From assembly GCF_035982055.1 (NCBI RefSeq), contig NZ_CP108427.1, forward strand, positions 6,323,001 to 6,387,000: a stretch of 64,000 nt of DNA, written 5' to 3'. Each line of letters starts with the position of its first letter. The stretch's first letter is position 1. The position numbers and the translations under genes were made by a program. Below the pieces are notes generated by a model. That model had not been told where the DNA came from, did no database searches, and worked only from the letters and a program-made list of their open reading frames with translations. Source of the stretch: Streptomyces sp. NBC_01288. GTDB lineage: Bacteria > Actinomycetota > Actinomycetes > Streptomycetales > Streptomycetaceae. This document shows, piece after piece, positions 7,056-16,049 of the stretch.

Positions 7056-8429
7056 ATGACAGCCCCGGCCCCAACTCCCGCCCCCGGCAAGTGGATCGAG
7101 CACTGGGATCCGGAGGACGAGACCTTCTGGCGGGAGACCGGTGAGAAGGTCGCCCGGCGCAACCTCGTCTTCTCCGTGCTCTCCGAGCACATCGGCTTCT
7201 CGATCTGGACCCTGTGGTCCGTGCTGGTGCTCTTCATGGGCCCGGAGTACGGGCTGACCCCGGCCGACAAGTTCCTGCTGACGTCGATGGTCACGCTCGT
7301 CGGCGCGGTCGTCCGGGTGCCGTACACCTTCGCGGTCGCCGTCTTCGGCGGGCGGAACTGGACGATCGTCTCCGCGAGCCTGCTGCTCGTCCCGACCATC
7401 GCCGCGTTCGTCGTGATGAAGCCGGGGACCTCCTTCGACACCTTCCTCTGGATCGGCCTGCTGGCCGGCATCGGCGGCGGCAACTTCGCCTCCTCCATGA
7501 CCAACATCAACGCCTTCTTCCCCTTGCGGAGGAAGGGGTGGGCGCTCGGGCTGAACGCCGGGGGCGGCAACATCGGCGTGCCCGTCATCCAGCTCGTCGC
7601 CCTCGCGATCATCGGGGCCAGTGGCGGGCCGCGCGTGCTGCTCGGGATCTACATCCCGCTCATCCTCGTCGCCGCCGTCCTCGCCGCCCGCTTCATGGAC
7701 AACCTCACCTCCGTGAAGAACGACACCGGCGCCGCCAAGGACGCCGCGCGCGACTGGCACACCTGGATCATGGCGTTCCTGTACATCGGCACGTTCGGGT
7801 CGTTCATCGGGTACGCGTTCGCGTTCGGGCAGGTGCTTCAGGTCCAGTTCGGCCGTACGCCGTTGCAGGCCGCGTATCTCACCTTCATCGGCCCGCTGCT
7901 CGGCTCGCTCATCCGCCCGGTCGGCGGCTGGCTCGCGGACCGTTACGGCGGTGCGCGGATCACCCTGTGGAACTTCGTCGCCATGGCCGCCGCGACCGCC
8001 GTCCTGGTCGTCGCCAGCATGCAGAAGTCACTGCCGCTGTTCGTCGCCGTGTTCATCGTCCTGTTCGTGCTCAGCGGGCTCGGCAACGGGTCGACGTACA
8101 AGATGATCCCCGGCATCTTCCAGACCAAGGCGCTCGCGAAGGGGCTCGAAGGGGACGAGGCCGCCGCCTACGGGCGTCGGCTCTCCGGGGCCTCCATGGG
8201 GCTCATCGGGGCCGTGGGCGCGCTCGGCGGGGTCGGCATCAACCTCGCCTTCCGGCAGTCGTTCCTGTCCTCCGGCTCGGGGACCGGCGCGTTCGTCACC
8301 TTCCTCGTCTTCTACGGCCTCTGCTTCGGGGTGACTTGGGCCGTATACCTTCGCCGCCCGACCGCCCAGGCTCAGGCCAAGGCTTCCGCATCGGAGGTGA
8401 AGTCGCAGCTCAGCTATGCCGAGGTGTGA
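7056..8429 (+). CDS. narK: NarK-type nitrate/nitrite MFS transporter
   Basis: 457-residue inner-membrane transporter of the nitrate/nitrite porter family, importing nitrate or exporting nitrite. About 12 membrane segments follow a 40-residue cytoplasmic N terminus. The two nitrate-signature regions are visible: GIGGGNFASSMTNINAFFP in the first half and LSGLGNGSTYKMIPGIF in the second. Start ATG 7056 has GTGGAGG before it. An imperfect inverted repeat (GATGCATCACT ... AGTGCATC, about 7012-7042) lies in the leader. The hairpin at 8450-8492 ends the unit. The next gene is a uroporphyrinogen-III synthase, consistent with siroheme demand in nitrite assimilation. Confidence 0.93.
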   Translation: MTAPAPTPAPGKWIEHWDPEDETFWRETGEKVARRNLVFSVLSEHIGFSIWTLWSVLVLFMGPEYGLTPADKFLLTSMVTLVGAVVRVPYTFAVAVFGGRNWTIVSASLLLVPTIAAFVVMKPGTSFDTFLWIGLLAGIGGGNFASSMTNINAFFPLRRKGWALGLNAGGGNIGVPVIQLVALAIIGASGGPRVLLGIYIPLILVAAVLAARFMDNLTSVKNDTGAAKDAARDWHTWIMAFLYIGTFGSFIGYAFAFGQVLQVQFGRTPLQAAYLTFIGPLLGSLIRPVGGWLADRYGGARITLWNFVAMAAATAVLVVASMQKSLPLFVAVFIVLFVLSGLGNGSTYKMIPGIFQTKALAKGLEGDEAAAYGRRLSGASMGLIGAVGALGGVGINLAFRQSFLSSGSGTGAFVTFLVFYGLCFGVTWAVYLRRPTAQAQAKASASEVKSQLSYAEV

Positions 8430-8449
8430 CGTAACACCGGCGACATAAA

Positions 8450-8492
8450 GCCGAACCGAGCCTGTCACGCGCCGTTGACAGGCTCGTTCGGC
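8450..8492 (+). terminator. Hairpin terminator after narK
   Basis: Arms GCCGAACCGAGCCTGTCA (8450-8467) and TGACAGGCTCGTTCGGC (8476-8492) pair with one bulge, 20 nt after the narK stop. Confidence 0.7.
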
Positions 8493-8517
8493 ATGTAGGC
8501 ACCGGGTCATTCCATAC

Positions 8518-8571
8518 GCGACTGCGTGTACGAACACGACTGCGTGTACGAACAAGACTGTGTGTACGACT
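8518..8571. repeat. 18-bp direct repeat, three copies
   Basis: Units at 8518, 8536 and 8554 (ACGACTGCGTGTACGAAC and variants, the third diverged) lie directly upstream of the uroporphyrinogen-III synthase start at 8590. They could be a leader repeat or a multi-site operator. Confidence 0.7.
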
Positions 8572-8589
8572 ACGTTCGGGACGAGAGCC

Positions 8590-9750
8590 ATGCACGAGGA
8601 ACAGCAGCCAGCGGAGCGCGCGCAACACGGGCCCCTCTCCGGGTTCACCGTGGGCGTCACCGCCGCGCGCCGTGCCGACGAGCTGGGGGTACTGCTCCAG
8701 CGGCGCGGCGCGGTGGTCGTGCACGCGCCCGCGCTGCGCATCGTGCCCCTCGCCGACGACAGCGAACTGCTCGCCGCGACCAAGGAGTTGATCGACCAGG
8801 CGCCGGACGTCGTGGTGGCTACGACCGCGATCGGGTTCCGGGGATGGATCGAGGCAGCCGACGGGTGGGGGCTCGGCGAGGCGCTCCTCGACCGGCTCCG
8901 CGGGGTGGAACTGCTCGCGCGCGGGCCCAAGGTCAAAGGGGCGGTGCGCGCGGCCGGGCTGACCGAGGAGTGGTCGCCGTCGTCCGAGTCCATGGCGGAG
9001 GTGCTGGACCGGTTGCTGGAGGAGGGTGTCGAGGGGCGCCGGGTCGCGATCCAGCTGCACGGCGAACCGTTGCCCGGGTTCGTGGAGTCGCTCCGGGCCG
9101 GGGGAGCGGACGTGGTCGTCGTTCCCGTGTACCGGTGGATGCCGCCCGAGGACATCGCCCCGCTGGACCGGCTCCTCGACGCCACGGTCTCCCGCGGCCT
9201 GGACGCGCTGACGTTCACCAGCGCACCGGCCGCCGCGTCGCTGCTCTCCCGCGCCGAGACCCGGGGCCTGCTGCCCGAACTCCTCGCCGCCCTGCACCAC
9301 GACGTCCTCCCGGCCTGCGTCGGCCCCGTCACCGCGCTCCCGCTCCAGAACCACGGCATCAGCACGGTCCAGCCCGAACGCTTTCGCCTCGGCCCCCTCG
9401 TCCAACTCCTCTGCCAGGAACTCCCCGGCCGCGCCCGCACGTTGCCCATCGCGGGCCACCGCGTGGAGATCCGCGGCCACGCGGTCCTGGTGGACGGCGC
9501 GCTACGGCCGGTCCCACCGGCCGGCATGTCACTGCTCCGCGCCCTGTCCCGCCGCCCGGGCTGGGTCGTCGCCCGCGCGGAACTCCTCCGCGCCCTCCCC
9601 GGCGCCGGCCGCGACGAACACGCCGTAGAAACAGCCATGGCCCGCCTCCGCACAGCACTCGGTTCCCCGAAGCTGATCCAGACGGTGGTGAAACGGGGCT
9701 ATCGCCTGGCACTGGACCCGTCGGCCGACACGAAGTACGCCGACGTGTGA
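8590..9750 (+). CDS. hemD: Uroporphyrinogen-III synthase fused to winged-helix DNA-binding domain
   Basis: 386 residues from ATG 8590. The N-terminal part (about residues 18-265) is a HemD-type uroporphyrinogen-III synthase (GFTVGVTAARRADELG, ATTAIGFRGWIEAA, LTFTSAPAAASLL), which closes the tetrapyrrole ring for siroheme, cobalamin and heme. The C terminus (about 285-375) is an OmpR/PhoB-type winged helix (RPGWVVARAELLRALP, ETAMARLRTALG, IQTVVKRGYRL). This actinobacterial fusion lies next to narK, which suggests linkage to nitrite/siroheme metabolism and possible direct gene control. A receiver domain is absent. Confidence 0.9.
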   Translation: MHEEQQPAERAQHGPLSGFTVGVTAARRADELGVLLQRRGAVVVHAPALRIVPLADDSELLAATKELIDQAPDVVVATTAIGFRGWIEAADGWGLGEALLDRLRGVELLARGPKVKGAVRAAGLTEEWSPSSESMAEVLDRLLEEGVEGRRVAIQLHGEPLPGFVESLRAGGADVVVVPVYRWMPPEDIAPLDRLLDATVSRGLDALTFTSAPAAASLLSRAETRGLLPELLAALHHDVLPACVGPVTALPLQNHGISTVQPERFRLGPLVQLLCQELPGRARTLPIAGHRVEIRGHAVLVDGALRPVPPAGMSLLRALSRRPGWVVARAELLRALPGAGRDEHAVETAMARLRTALGSPKLIQTVVKRGYRLALDPSADTKYADV

Positions 9751-9800
9751 ACCGGTGTCGGTACGGGGCTGATGGTGCGGGGTGTCGATGCCGACGTACC

Positions 9801-9870
9801 CGGGGGCTCCGCCCCCAGACCCCCATCGGCCCTGAAGGGGCCTCGTCCTCAAACGCCGGACGGGCTGAAT
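9801..9870. repeat. Streptomyces-type intergenic element with GC hairpins
   Basis: Hairpins GGGGGC-TCC-GCCCCC (9802-9816) and GGCCC-TGAA-GGGGCC (about 9828-9842) are followed by CTCAAACGCCGGACGGGCTG. I recognise this arrangement from many Streptomyces intergenic regions downstream of genes; it probably terminates hemD transcription. Confidence 0.6.
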
Positions 9871-9882
9871 CTCGCCGACCTG

Positions 9883-10500
9883 TACTGAGAAGCGAGCGAC
9901 CCACCACGAACTGACCCGGATGACGCCGCCCTGCACCAAGAAGCGAGCCCCCGCAAGCTGGATGGCGCCGACCTGCGCTGAGAGCCCTCCCGGCACTGAA
10001 GGTGCCCCCGCACCAGGACCCGCCCTGCACCGAGAAGCGAGCCCCCGCAGGCTGGTTGGCGCCGGCCTGCACCGAGAGCCCTCCCGGTACTGAAGGTGCC
10101 CCCGCACCAGGACCCGCCCTGCACCGAGAAGCGAGCCCCCGCAGGCTGGTTGGCGCGGACCTGCACCGAGCGCCCTCCCGGCACTGAAGGTGCCCCCGCA
10201 CCAGGACCCGCCCTGCACCGAGAAGCGAGGCTGCACCGGCTGGATTGCGTCGGCCTGCGCTGACAAGTAGCCCTCCACCAGCGGGATGGCGCCGGCCTGC
10301 GCCAGGAGCTTGCCCTGCACTGAAGGCGCTACCCCGCACCAAGCGCCCACCCGGCATCGAACGCGTCACCCCGCACAAGACCCCGCCCTGCGCTGAAGCC
10401 CCCGGCCTGCACCGAGAGAACACCCGGCGCTGAATGGCCCCACCCCGCACCGACAGACCCCCCGGCACTGAAGGCACGCCCCGCACTAAGAAGCGCCCCC
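9883..10500. repeat. Degenerate tandem repeat array with 94-bp period
   Basis: The core AAGCGAGCCCCCGCA recurs at 9941, 10035 and 10129, and a shortened copy at 10223, giving a constant 94-bp spacing. Each unit also holds CCTCCCGGCACTGAAGGTGC and CACCAGGACCCGCCCTGCAC. Flanks to about 9883 and 10500 are decayed versions. The period is not a multiple of three, and all open frames here are repeats of one another, so it is taken as non-coding. Confidence 0.85.
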
Positions 10501-10986
10501 ACGCCGAAACCCCCCGTACAACACCAGCCCCCGCACCAAACACCCCACCCCCACCGTCGACAACACCGCCCGCACCACATTCCACCCCACCCACGCCCCC
10601 TCGAACCGCTCCCGAGCCACCCCCACATCAGCCGTGCTCGCCAGGCCGTCATTCAGCGGGATGTTGAAGGCAACCGTCACCAGAAACGCCAACGCATACG
10701 CGACCAACCCCGCCCACACCCACCCCCGAAACGGCCTCCCGCGCACCTGCCACGCGGACACCCCGGCCAGTACCAACGCCCCCATGAAGCTCAGGAAGAA
10801 CACCGGGTTCTGGATCACGTCGTTGATGTTGCGCATCACCTCCACGAACACCCGGTCGTCGCTGCGCGCCAACGCCGGCATGATCGCGCAGGCGAACACG
10901 TAGAAGACCCCGGCGATCAACCCCATCGCGACGGTGGCCGCACCCAGTACCCAACCCGTGCCGATCGTGCCCTGTTTCTCTGTCAT
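10486..10986 (-). CDS. DUF1772-family membrane protein
   Basis: 166-residue integral membrane protein with four predicted helices (GAATVAMGLIAGVFYVFAC, PVFFLSFMGALVLAG, WAGLVAYALAFLVTVAF, VVRAVLSTVGVGCLVRGLVL). The FxxACAIMPAL and FNIPLND motifs are typical of DUF1772, a family that includes anthrone-oxygenase-like proteins; activity here is unknown. Its 3' end runs into the repeat-rich region, so the last residues may be unreliable. Confidence 0.8.
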   Translation of the reverse strand: MTEKQGTIGTGWVLGAATVAMGLIAGVFYVFACAIMPALARSDDRVFVEVMRNINDVIQNPVFFLSFMGALVLAGVSAWQVRGRPFRGWVWAGLVAYALAFLVTVAFNIPLNDGLASTADVGVARERFEGAWVGWNVVRAVLSTVGVGCLVRGLVLYGGFRRGGAS

Positions 10987-11283
10987 GCCCTCCAGTCAAC
11001 GGACAGGGCACCCCGCCGGACATCGCCGAGACGCGCGACCGCATACGCGACCGTCCACACCGATGTCCACGCGCGCCCCGCACAAGGGGTTACGGCCACG
11101 CGAGCGGGCAGGCACTGTAGAGAGAACGGTTTCCCGCACCCGCACCTCGCACCCGCATCCCGCACCCGCATCCCACCTCGCCCCACTCACCTCGCCCCAC
11201 TCACCTCACCCCTCCTCACCCCACTCACTCACCCCCACCGACCGACCCGACGACCGGGGTAATCCCTAGGCGGTGACAGGCAC

Positions 11284-11877
11284 ATGGCACTGGGTTCGAC
11301 CATCGCCCCGTACGAGCTGCGTTTCGACGCCGGGCGGATCTGTCTGGATCTGCTCGCGACCACGCATCCCGAGGAACGGCTCGACGTGCCGGAGCCGCTC
11401 CGCGCGTGGATCGTCCGATCGGGGCTCGTCCCCGCGGCCACCCCGCTCGCGCACGTCGATTCCGGCTGGCTTGTCGGGTTTCGTGAACTGCGGGGGCAGG
11501 TGGGTCAGTTGGTGCGCAGGAGCAGCGGTTCCGACACCCGGACCTATGACCTCGCCCTCGCCCGCGTCAACGACCTCGCCCGCGCCGCACCCCCCGCCCC
11601 CCGTGCCGTACGCGATGAAGAGGGCGTGCTGGTGCGGGAGTTGGACGGGACTCCGGGGTGCGACGCGCTGCTCGCGGTCATCGCGCGGGACGCCGTGGAA
11701 CTGCTCACCGATCCCGTCGCGCGGGCCTCGCTGAGGGAGTGCGCGGGGGACAACTGCCCGATCGTTTATCTGGATTCGTCCCGGGGGCGACGGAGGCGTT
11801 GGTGCTCCAGTGAGGTCTGCGGGAACCGCGAAAGAGTGGCTCGGCATCGGCGGCGCGCCGCGCTCGCCCGAGCCTGA
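11284..11877 (+). CDS. CGNR zinc-finger protein (ABATE domain)
   Basis: 197-residue putative transcription regulator. The N-terminal ABATE-like region contains FDAGRICLDLLATTH. The C-terminal CGNR zinc finger reads ECAGDNCPIVYLDSS, then RRWCSSEVCGNRERVARHRR, with four Cys ligands (CxxxxC and CxxxxC). Proteins of this class bind DNA near stress genes; target unknown. Upstream is a C/A-rich imperfect repeat (CTCGCCCCACTCAC) at about 11170-11235. The sigU operon follows on the same strand after 275 bp. Confidence 0.88.
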   Translation: MALGSTIAPYELRFDAGRICLDLLATTHPEERLDVPEPLRAWIVRSGLVPAATPLAHVDSGWLVGFRELRGQVGQLVRRSSGSDTRTYDLALARVNDLARAAPPAPRAVRDEEGVLVRELDGTPGCDALLAVIARDAVELLTDPVARASLRECAGDNCPIVYLDSSRGRRRRWCSSEVCGNRERVARHRRRAALARA

Positions 11878-12152
11878 GAATCCCTTATGCGGCTTCTGTG
11901 AAGTGACGGGACGTCAATTGTCGAAGTGATTTCGACAACAGTGCGTTTCACTCCGGCACGGTCCGGGCAGCCCTCGTGATCTTGCTCGTGTGGTGGAAAT
12001 GTAAAGATCGTACGGTGGGAATGTGCACTCATGTCCCGCTCGTCACGTCAGTTCAAAGAAAACTGTCGCCTCACGTTGAACACCCGACCACCCGCCCGCG
12101 TACCTCTCCCTGAGCGACCGACTGGGGGAACCCCCGGACACCGGAGGTGGGC

Positions 12153-12728
12153 GTGCGCAAGGATTCCGTCGTGGCCAATGAACACGCACCGAGGGCCCGA
12201 CATCGCATGTCCCAGTCCTCGGAACCTGATGAGGAGCTGATGCGTGCCCTGTACCGAGAGCACGCCGGACCCTTGCTCGCCTATGTGTTGCGGCTCGTCG
12301 CCGGGGACCGGCAGCGTGCCGAGGACGTGGTGCAGGAGACGCTCATCCGGGCCTGGAAGAACGCCGGCCAGCTCAACCGGGCGACCGGATCGGTACGACC
12401 CTGGCTTGTGACGGTGGCACGGCGCATCGTCATCGACGGTCACCGCAGCCGGCAGGCCCGGCCGCAGGAGGTGGACCCGTCGCCGCTGGAGGTCATCCCC
12501 GCGGAGGACGAGATCGACAAGGCGTTGTGGCTGATGACACTGTCGGACGCGCTGGACGACCTGACCCCGGCCCACCGGGAGGTGCTCGTCGAGACGTACT
12601 TCAAGGGGCGTACCGTCAATGAGGCGGCCGAGACGCTTGGCATCCCCAGTGGCACGGTGCGCTCAAGGGTGTTCTACGCCCTTCGATCGATGAAGCTTGC
12701 TCTGGAGGAGCGGGGGGTGACGGCATGA
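12153..12728 (+). CDS. sigU: ECF sigma factor SigU
   Basis: 191-residue extracytoplasmic-function sigma factor that directs RNA polymerase to an envelope-stress-type regulon. Region 2 spans about residues 28-95 (LMRALYREHAGPLLAYVLRL, AEDVVQETLIRAWKN, WLVTVARRIVIDGHR); region 4 spans about 130-185 (LTPAHREVLVETYFKG, IPSGTVRSRVFYALRSMK). Start GTG 12153 is five bases from GGAGG; ATG 12207 is an alternative without a ribosome site. The stop overlaps the anti-sigma start (ATGA). The symbol follows the order sigU-rsuA-helicase-malic enzyme-hup known in S. coelicolor. Confidence 0.88.
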   Translation: MRKDSVVANEHAPRARHRMSQSSEPDEELMRALYREHAGPLLAYVLRLVAGDRQRAEDVVQETLIRAWKNAGQLNRATGSVRPWLVTVARRIVIDGHRSRQARPQEVDPSPLEVIPAEDEIDKALWLMTLSDALDDLTPAHREVLVETYFKGRTVNEAAETLGIPSGTVRSRVFYALRSMKLALEERGVTA

Positions 12729-13528
12729 GCATGTACGGGGGATACGGAACGGGTAGTCCTGGTTCCACGCAGGGATCTCAGGGCTCGAACGAACACGAGA
12801 CCGTCGGCGCCTACGCCCTCGGGATTCTCGACGACACCGAAGCAACCGCTTTCGAGGCCCATCTCGCCACCTGCGAATGGTGCGCCCAGCAGCTCGACGA
12901 GCTGGCCGGGATGGAACCGATGCTGGCGGCGCTCGCGGATCTGCCGGGCACCGGCACCCCGGCCATCGCCGAGTCCCTGGCCGCGAAACCCAGTCCACGA
13001 CTGGTGGAGCGGCTGGTCGACGACGTCGGCGACCGTCGGGCCCTGAAGCGTCGGCGCAGTTTCTACATGATCGCCGCCGCGGCGGCCCTGATCATCGCGG
13101 GACCGCTGGCCGTCATCGCGGCCAACGGCGGCGACAGTTCGGGCCAGAGAGGCTCGGTGGCCGTGGGCACCGCGAAGACCACCTTCGAAAACCTGTCCGA
13201 CAAGGTCACGGCGACGGACGCGAGCACCAAGGTCACCGCGACCGTGGCGATGTCCAAGAAGGACTGGGGCACCCTCGGGGTCGTCGAGCTCAAGAACGTC
13301 AAGGGCCCGCTGAAGTGCTCCCTGATCGCCGTCGGCAAGAACGGCGAACGCGAGACCATGAGCTCCTGGTCGGTCCCGGCCTGGGGTTACGGCATCGCGA
13401 ACGCCACGAAGGCCGAGGCCAAGAACCCGCTCTACGCCCAGGGCGGCGCGGCCTTCACGCCGAACGAGATCGACCACTTCGAGGTCATGACCTTCGACGG
13501 CAAGAAGCTCGTGGCAGTGGACGCGTAA
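12725..13528 (+). CDS. rsuA: Anti-sigma factor RsuA (zinc-associated, membrane-anchored)
   Basis: 267-residue single-pass membrane anti-sigma factor holding SigU inactive. The cytoplasmic N terminus has the ZAS motif, His46-x3-Cys50-x2-Cys53 (HLATCEWC), with an upstream His24. One membrane helix at about residues 113-133 (FYMIAAAAALIIAGPLAVIA) follows a basic KRRR stretch. The extracellular part (about 135-267) resembles the RskA C-terminal anti-sigma domain (VVELKNVKGPLKCSLIAV, FEVMTFDGKKLVAVD). It is translationally coupled to sigU. Confidence 0.9.
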   Translation: MSMYGGYGTGSPGSTQGSQGSNEHETVGAYALGILDDTEATAFEAHLATCEWCAQQLDELAGMEPMLAALADLPGTGTPAIAESLAAKPSPRLVERLVDDVGDRRALKRRRSFYMIAAAAALIIAGPLAVIAANGGDSSGQRGSVAVGTAKTTFENLSDKVTATDASTKVTATVAMSKKDWGTLGVVELKNVKGPLKCSLIAVGKNGERETMSSWSVPAWGYGIANATKAEAKNPLYAQGGAAFTPNEIDHFEVMTFDGKKLVAVDA

Positions 13529-13559
13529 GCACCGGTACAACCGGCCGGTTGTGGTGTGT

Positions 13560-13596
13560 GGGGCCCGGAACGCGGAAGGTGCGCGTGCCGGGCCCC
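13560..13596 (+). terminator. Terminator after rsuA
   Basis: GGGGCCCGG (13560-13568) pairs with CCGGGCCCC (13588-13596), followed by GCGTCTTTG, 30 nt after the rsuA stop. Confidence 0.7.
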
Positions 13597-13691
13597 GCGT
13601 CTTTGTCAAGATCCACCGGGCAGGCCCCTCACTACCGAGGCCTTTTTTCGCGTACGGTTGACGGCTGCCCAGCACGTCAGAAGGGGGCCCG

Positions 13692-16004
13692 GTGGCCGCA
13701 CAGGCTCAACAGGAGACCGCGCTCGACACGGTGTCCGACAAATCCGCCCAGGATTCACTACGGGACCGGGAGATCAGCGTCGAACAGGCACACCTGGACC
13801 GGGTGTACCAGCGGCTCGAAGAGAAGATCCACGAGGCCGAGTTCCTCATGAACGACGCGGCCAAGCGCGGCCAGGTCGGCACGCCCGGCGCGCTCGCCGA
13901 ACGGGACGCACAGGTGTTCCGCGCCGGTATCCACCTCAACCGGCTCAACAACGAGTTCGAGGACTTTCTCTTCGGCAGGATCGACCTCCTGCTCGGGAAG
14001 GACGGCCAGAAGGGGCCCGACGGCGCCTACACCGCCGTGGAGCCGGCTGAAGGCGCTGTCCGGGACGACAGCACCGCCGACATCGCCGAGACGCTGCACA
14101 TCGGCCGTATCGGAGTCCTCGACTCCGAGTACGCGCCCCTCGTCATCGACTGGCGGGCGCCCGCCGCCGCGCCCTTCTACCGGTCCACGCCGGTCGACCC
14201 GGGGCGGGTCGTACGGCGGCGGGTCATCCGGTCCAAGGGGCGGCGGGTCCTCGGGGTCGAGGACGACCTGATGCGGCCGGAGTTGACCGCCTCCCTCGAC
14301 GGCGAGCAGCTCGCCGTCATCGGCGACGGTGCCCTCATGGCCGCGCTCGGCCAGGCCCGCAGCCACACCATGCGCGACATCGTGGCGTCGATCCAGGCCG
14401 AGCAGGACCTGGTGATCCGCGCCCCCGCCGCCTCGGTGACGTACGTCGAGGGCGGCCCGGGGACCGGTAAGACGGCCGTCGCCCTGCACCGCGCCGCCTA
14501 CCTGCTCTACCAGGACCGGCGCCGGTACGCGGGTGGCATCCTCATCGTCTCGCCGACCCCGCTGCTGGTCGCGTACACCGAGGGCGTCCTGCCGTCCCTC
14601 GGCGAGGAGGGCCAGGTCGCCATCCGGGCCATCGGCTCGCTCGTCGACGGCGCCGAGGCCACCCTGTACGACTCCCCGGCCGTGGCCCGCGCGAAGGGGT
14701 CGTACCGGATGCTCGCGGTGCTGCGGAAGGCCGCGCGCGGGGCCTTGGAGCGGAGCGATGCGTCGAACCGGCTGCGGGTCGTCGCCTTCGGGCGCCGGCT
14801 CGAACTGGAGGCCGCCGACCTGGAGCGCGTCCGGCAGAGCGCGCTCAGCGGTACGGCCCCGGTCAACATGCTGCGGCCGCGCGCCCGCAAGCTGCTCCTG
14901 GACGCCCTGTGGGAGCGCTCCGGTTCGGCAGGCCGGCACACCGACCCCGAACTGGCCGCCGAACTGCGCTCGTCCTTCGACGAGGACATCGCGAGCGAGG
15001 ACGACTTCATCGCGTTCCTCGACGCCTGGTGGCCCGAACTCACCCCGCGCTCCGTCCTGGCGTCGATGTCCGACGAGCGCAGGCTCGGCCGCTGGGCCCG
15101 GCGCATCCTCAACCCCGGCGAGGTCCGCAGGGTCGCCCGCGCGCTGAAGCGGGACGGGCTCTCGGTCCACGACGTGGCGATCCTCGACGAACTCCAGGCG
15201 ATCCTCGGCACCCCGGCCCGCCCCCGTAAGCGGCGCGACCTGGATCCGCTGGACCAGCTCACCGGCCTCGAAGAGCTGATGCCCGTACGCGAGGAGTCGC
15301 AGCGCGAACGGGCCGAGCGGCTCGCCCAGGAGCGCGTCGAGTACGCGCACGTCATCGTCGACGAGGCCCAGGACCTCACCCCGATGCAGTGGCGCATGGT
15401 CGGCCGCCGCGGCCGGCACGCCACCTGGACGGTCGTAGGCGACCCGGCCCAGTCCTCCTGGTCCGACCCCGACGAGGCCGCCGAGGCCCGCGACGAGGCC
15501 CTCGGCTCCCGCCCCCGCCGCCGCTTCACCCTCACGGTCAACTACCGCAACCCCGCCGAGATCGCCGAACTGGCGGCGAAGGTCCTGGCCCTGGCGATGC
15601 CCGGCTCCGAGTCCCCGTCCGCGGTCCGCTCGACGGGAGTGAAGCCTCACTTCGCCGTCGTACGGAACTCGCTCGCCGAGTCCGTCCGCGCGGAGGCTGC
15701 TCAACTGCTCGACCGCGTCGACGGCACCGTCGGCGTGGTCGTCGCCATGAACCGCCGTGAGGAGGCCCGCCGTTGGCTCACCGGCCTCGGGGACCGGGTC
15801 GTAGCCCTCGGCAGCCTGGAGGCCAAGGGTCTGGAGTACGACGCGACGGTCGTCGTATCGCCCGCGGAGATCGCCGACGAGTCGCCCGCCGGGCTCCGTG
15901 TCCTGTACGTCGCCCTCACCCGTGCGACCCAGCAACTCACGGTCGTCTCGGCCGAGCGGGACGAGCCGGACGCGAACGGGGTGCCGGACCTTCTCAGGGA
16001 CTAA
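13692..16004 (+). CDS. HelD-family RNA polymerase-recycling ATPase (UvrD-like)
   Basis: 770-residue SF1 helicase-like protein. The N-terminal long helices (SVEQAHLDRVYQRLEEKIHE, AGIHLNRLNNEFEDFLFGRI) match the arm that HelD proteins insert into RNA polymerase to release nucleic acid. The ATPase motifs are complete: Walker A GGPGTGKTA (about residue 256), VDEAQDLTPMQW (about 556), VNYRNPAEIAEL, EAKGLEYDATVVV and LYVALTRATQQL. Start GTG 13692 has AAGGGGG upstream. Relatives include HelR proteins that protect RNA polymerase from rifamycins, but I see no rifamycin-associated element upstream, so a housekeeping recycling role is favoured. Confidence 0.88.
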   Translation: MAAQAQQETALDTVSDKSAQDSLRDREISVEQAHLDRVYQRLEEKIHEAEFLMNDAAKRGQVGTPGALAERDAQVFRAGIHLNRLNNEFEDFLFGRIDLLLGKDGQKGPDGAYTAVEPAEGAVRDDSTADIAETLHIGRIGVLDSEYAPLVIDWRAPAAAPFYRSTPVDPGRVVRRRVIRSKGRRVLGVEDDLMRPELTASLDGEQLAVIGDGALMAALGQARSHTMRDIVASIQAEQDLVIRAPAASVTYVEGGPGTGKTAVALHRAAYLLYQDRRRYAGGILIVSPTPLLVAYTEGVLPSLGEEGQVAIRAIGSLVDGAEATLYDSPAVARAKGSYRMLAVLRKAARGALERSDASNRLRVVAFGRRLELEAADLERVRQSALSGTAPVNMLRPRARKLLLDALWERSGSAGRHTDPELAAELRSSFDEDIASEDDFIAFLDAWWPELTPRSVLASMSDERRLGRWARRILNPGEVRRVARALKRDGLSVHDVAILDELQAILGTPARPRKRRDLDPLDQLTGLEELMPVREESQRERAERLAQERVEYAHVIVDEAQDLTPMQWRMVGRRGRHATWTVVGDPAQSSWSDPDEAAEARDEALGSRPRRRFTLTVNYRNPAEIAELAAKVLALAMPGSESPSAVRSTGVKPHFAVVRNSLAESVRAEAAQLLDRVDGTVGVVVAMNRREEARRWLTGLGDRVVALGSLEAKGLEYDATVVVSPAEIADESPAGLRVLYVALTRATQQLTVVSAERDEPDANGVPDLLRD

Positions 16005-16049
16005 TACGGTGAACCTTCGGGATGGGAATGGTCTTACGGGATCTGTTTG

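Noticed and set aside
5922..8429. An 835-residue open frame joining the hydrolase region and NarK
   Set aside because: Its first half is an off-frame reading of the hydrolase; only the part from 7056 is NarK with a good start and ribosome site.
8560..8590. GTG 8560 as start of the HemD fusion
   Set aside because: It lies in the 18-bp repeat; ATG 8590 begins the conserved part and has a purine-rich stretch upstream.
9529..10350. Long minus-strand frames with CGGTFSAGRAL-like repeats
   Set aside because: They are translations of the 94-bp repeat, whose period is not a multiple of three; no single frame is maintained.
13560..13692. Rifamycin-associated element before the HelD gene
   Set aside because: I searched for the GGGGCTTGCGGCAAGGCCCC-type repeat and did not find it; only a GGGGCCCGG terminator is present.
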